From contig BROI01000011.1 of NCBI GenBank assembly GCA_027923505.1, forward strand, positions 310,001 through 374,000: a DNA stretch of 64,000 nucleotides. The letters are read 5' to 3'. The stretch's first letter is position 1. Each line of letters opens with the position of its first letter. Position numbers and translations under genes: made by a program. This stretch comes from Mayamaea pseudoterrestris (taxonomy: Eukaryota; Bacillariophyta; Bacillariophyceae; Sellaphorales; Sellaphoraceae). This document shows positions 62,953 to 64,000 of the stretch, in pieces. Below the pieces are notes generated by a model that saw only the letters and a list, made by a program, of their open reading frames with translations, did no database searches and was not told where the DNA came from.

Positions 62953-63787
62953 GTTGGAGACAAGTCACGCAGCAGCTCATTTTATTTTCCCTTATGCACA
63001 TTTGCATAGTTTTTGTCCATTTGGCTATGATGGAACAAAAGCAGCCACTGTTATTATTGCACGCGTGGCCTTTTTAGTCCTGCCGCCATACCATGCATAG
63101 CGCTTTAGTTTTACTGGAACCTTGTCAGTTCGCATAAATAAATGGCCGTTGCCATTGCACAATTACTCGATTGACTTCGGAAAGGCATCGACGAAGCCAA
63201 TTGAGAGTTAGTTTGATGAGTGGAGAATAGTTGTCTCATTTACAGTTAGCTGATAGCATCTACGTAGACCTACTGATGGCTAGCTCCGCTGCGATTGTGA
63301 TAGCGCAAAGAAACTGATGCTAATGAACCGCTTTAATTGCATTGCCAAAGTCGGCAGTTTCTAGCCCAGTTTAGTCCGAGGGTTTATGATTGACAGCAAT
63401 TCAGTCAATACAAAGCATACGTTGGAGTAGCTTGCAACCTTCAATGCACATTATTGGATTCTGCATACCGGAATGCATCCTGTAGTCGTGGTAGGAGAAG
63501 GCAGCAACTGTGACTGAAAAACAAACCAGTAGCTAATCCAGGACTACGTACTATTCCCTACGTGCGGTGAGTACGCTCACCGATTGGTGATCGTCAACGT
63601 GACTTGACTGTGAATCTCACGTTTCCATTGACGAATACAACTATTGCCCTTTAGTTACACGACTCACGTTTCTGGCGCCACGCATTGACATTTTGAAATT
63701 TCGGTTTCTACGGTGTCCTTGCGATTTGTCGAGACAGGCCACAAGTTACTCCACTTGCAAAACCACTTCGAAGCATTTGTCATAGCT
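62953..63787. other. Intergenic region
   Basis: About 835 bp with no supported gene. A plus frame that runs into the right edge is open from 63689, but its first ATG is at 63788. No repeat was noticed. Confidence 0.4.
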
Positions 63788-64000
63788 ATGAACAGCACGA
63801 CAGAAATGGAAAGGTTTGTTACAACCATTTTGGCTCCTAGTAGGCGATGGCTGAGTGAGCGATTAAGCGATGAAAGCTCTCGTCCGACGGACAATGGCAC
63901 TTTCAGTATCCAAGATCAAAATTCATCGCCATCCATGCTTCGCATTTCCGTCGGCGAGAACGAGCGGCACTACCAGTGCGCAAAGGCAGAGGATGGCACA
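63788..64000 (+). CDS. Start of an unknown gene (runs off right edge)
   Basis: From the ATG at 63788 the frame is open to the window end (71 codons, MNSTTEMERFVTTILAPS...). It is open upstream to 63689 without an ATG, so an intron or a later start is possible. Ser-, Glu- and Arg-rich, with no domain visible yet. Confidence 0.4.
   Translation, partial: MNSTTEMERFVTTILAPSRRWLSERLSDESSRPTDNGTFSIQDQNSSPSMLRISVGENERHYQCAKAEDGT

Noticed and set aside
1-64000. tRNA genes
   Set aside because: I looked for the T-loop motif GTTCRANNC on both strands in the gaps and saw no cloverleaf. A tRNAscan-SE run would settle it.

Overview
This is eukaryotic nuclear DNA from a photosynthetic stramenopile, most likely a pennate diatom. 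Four things point that way. Genes are dense and carry few, short introns (six inferred, 65-347 nt, five with GTGAGT-like donors). Two proteins (a long-chain polyprenyl diphosphate synthase and a TatA/Tha4 subunit) begin with a signal peptide followed by an AFAP motif, the bipartite plastid presequence of algae with secondary red plastids. An argininosuccinate synthase and a urease accessory protein fit the urea metabolism known in diatoms. There is also a Ty1/copia element resembling the CoDi group. This assignment is inference; no marker gene was checked against a database.

Layout. 0-9.1 kb: a partial membrane protein, an LRR protein, a mitochondrial-looking TPR protein and eIF3c (two exons). 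9.5-20.3 kb: a membrane-anchored JmjC/cupin-8 protein, an unknown membrane protein, a methyltransferase-like protein, several unknown proteins and a PC-esterase/SGNH-like type II membrane protein. 20.5-25.5 kb: a Ty1/copia element with two identical 269-bp LTRs, sitting between two divergent genes. 25.6-32.4 kb: an unknown two-TM protein, a chromate-transporter (CHR) protein, a CHMP7-like ESCRT-III protein and a nuclear protein with a duplicated Trp/Arg-rich domain. 33.2-39.6 kb: one very large gene joining a UPF1-like and a UvrD/TRANK1-like helicase. 40-47.6 kb: a UreD-UreF fusion, a Gag-like fossil, a BRO1-domain protein and a DUF1365 protein. 48.8-64 kb: a rhomboid protease, a codanin-1 homologue, a DnaJ protein, the plastid polyprenyl synthase, argininosuccinate synthase, two unknown proteins, TatA, a GFA-fold protein and the start of a further open frame at the right edge.

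There is no operon-like organisation. Neighbouring genes mostly look unrelated and are arranged in divergent or convergent pairs with 150-800 bp between them. Functional themes that recur are urea/arginine nitrogen metabolism (UreD-UreF, argininosuccinate synthase), plastid biogenesis (polyprenyl synthase, TatA), ESCRT-III (CHMP7, BRO1) and RNA/translation (eIF3c, the double helicase).

Many open frames are longest when read from a TTG or GTG. For a nuclear gene I moved each start to the first supported ATG, and this is stated in each entry. I saw no tRNA, rRNA or CRISPR. The most notable items are the UreD-UreF fusion, the tandem SF1 helicase protein, the codanin-1 homologue outside animals, the copia insertion in a short divergent promoter, and a palindromic TACCGGTA-type motif confined to non-coding gaps.
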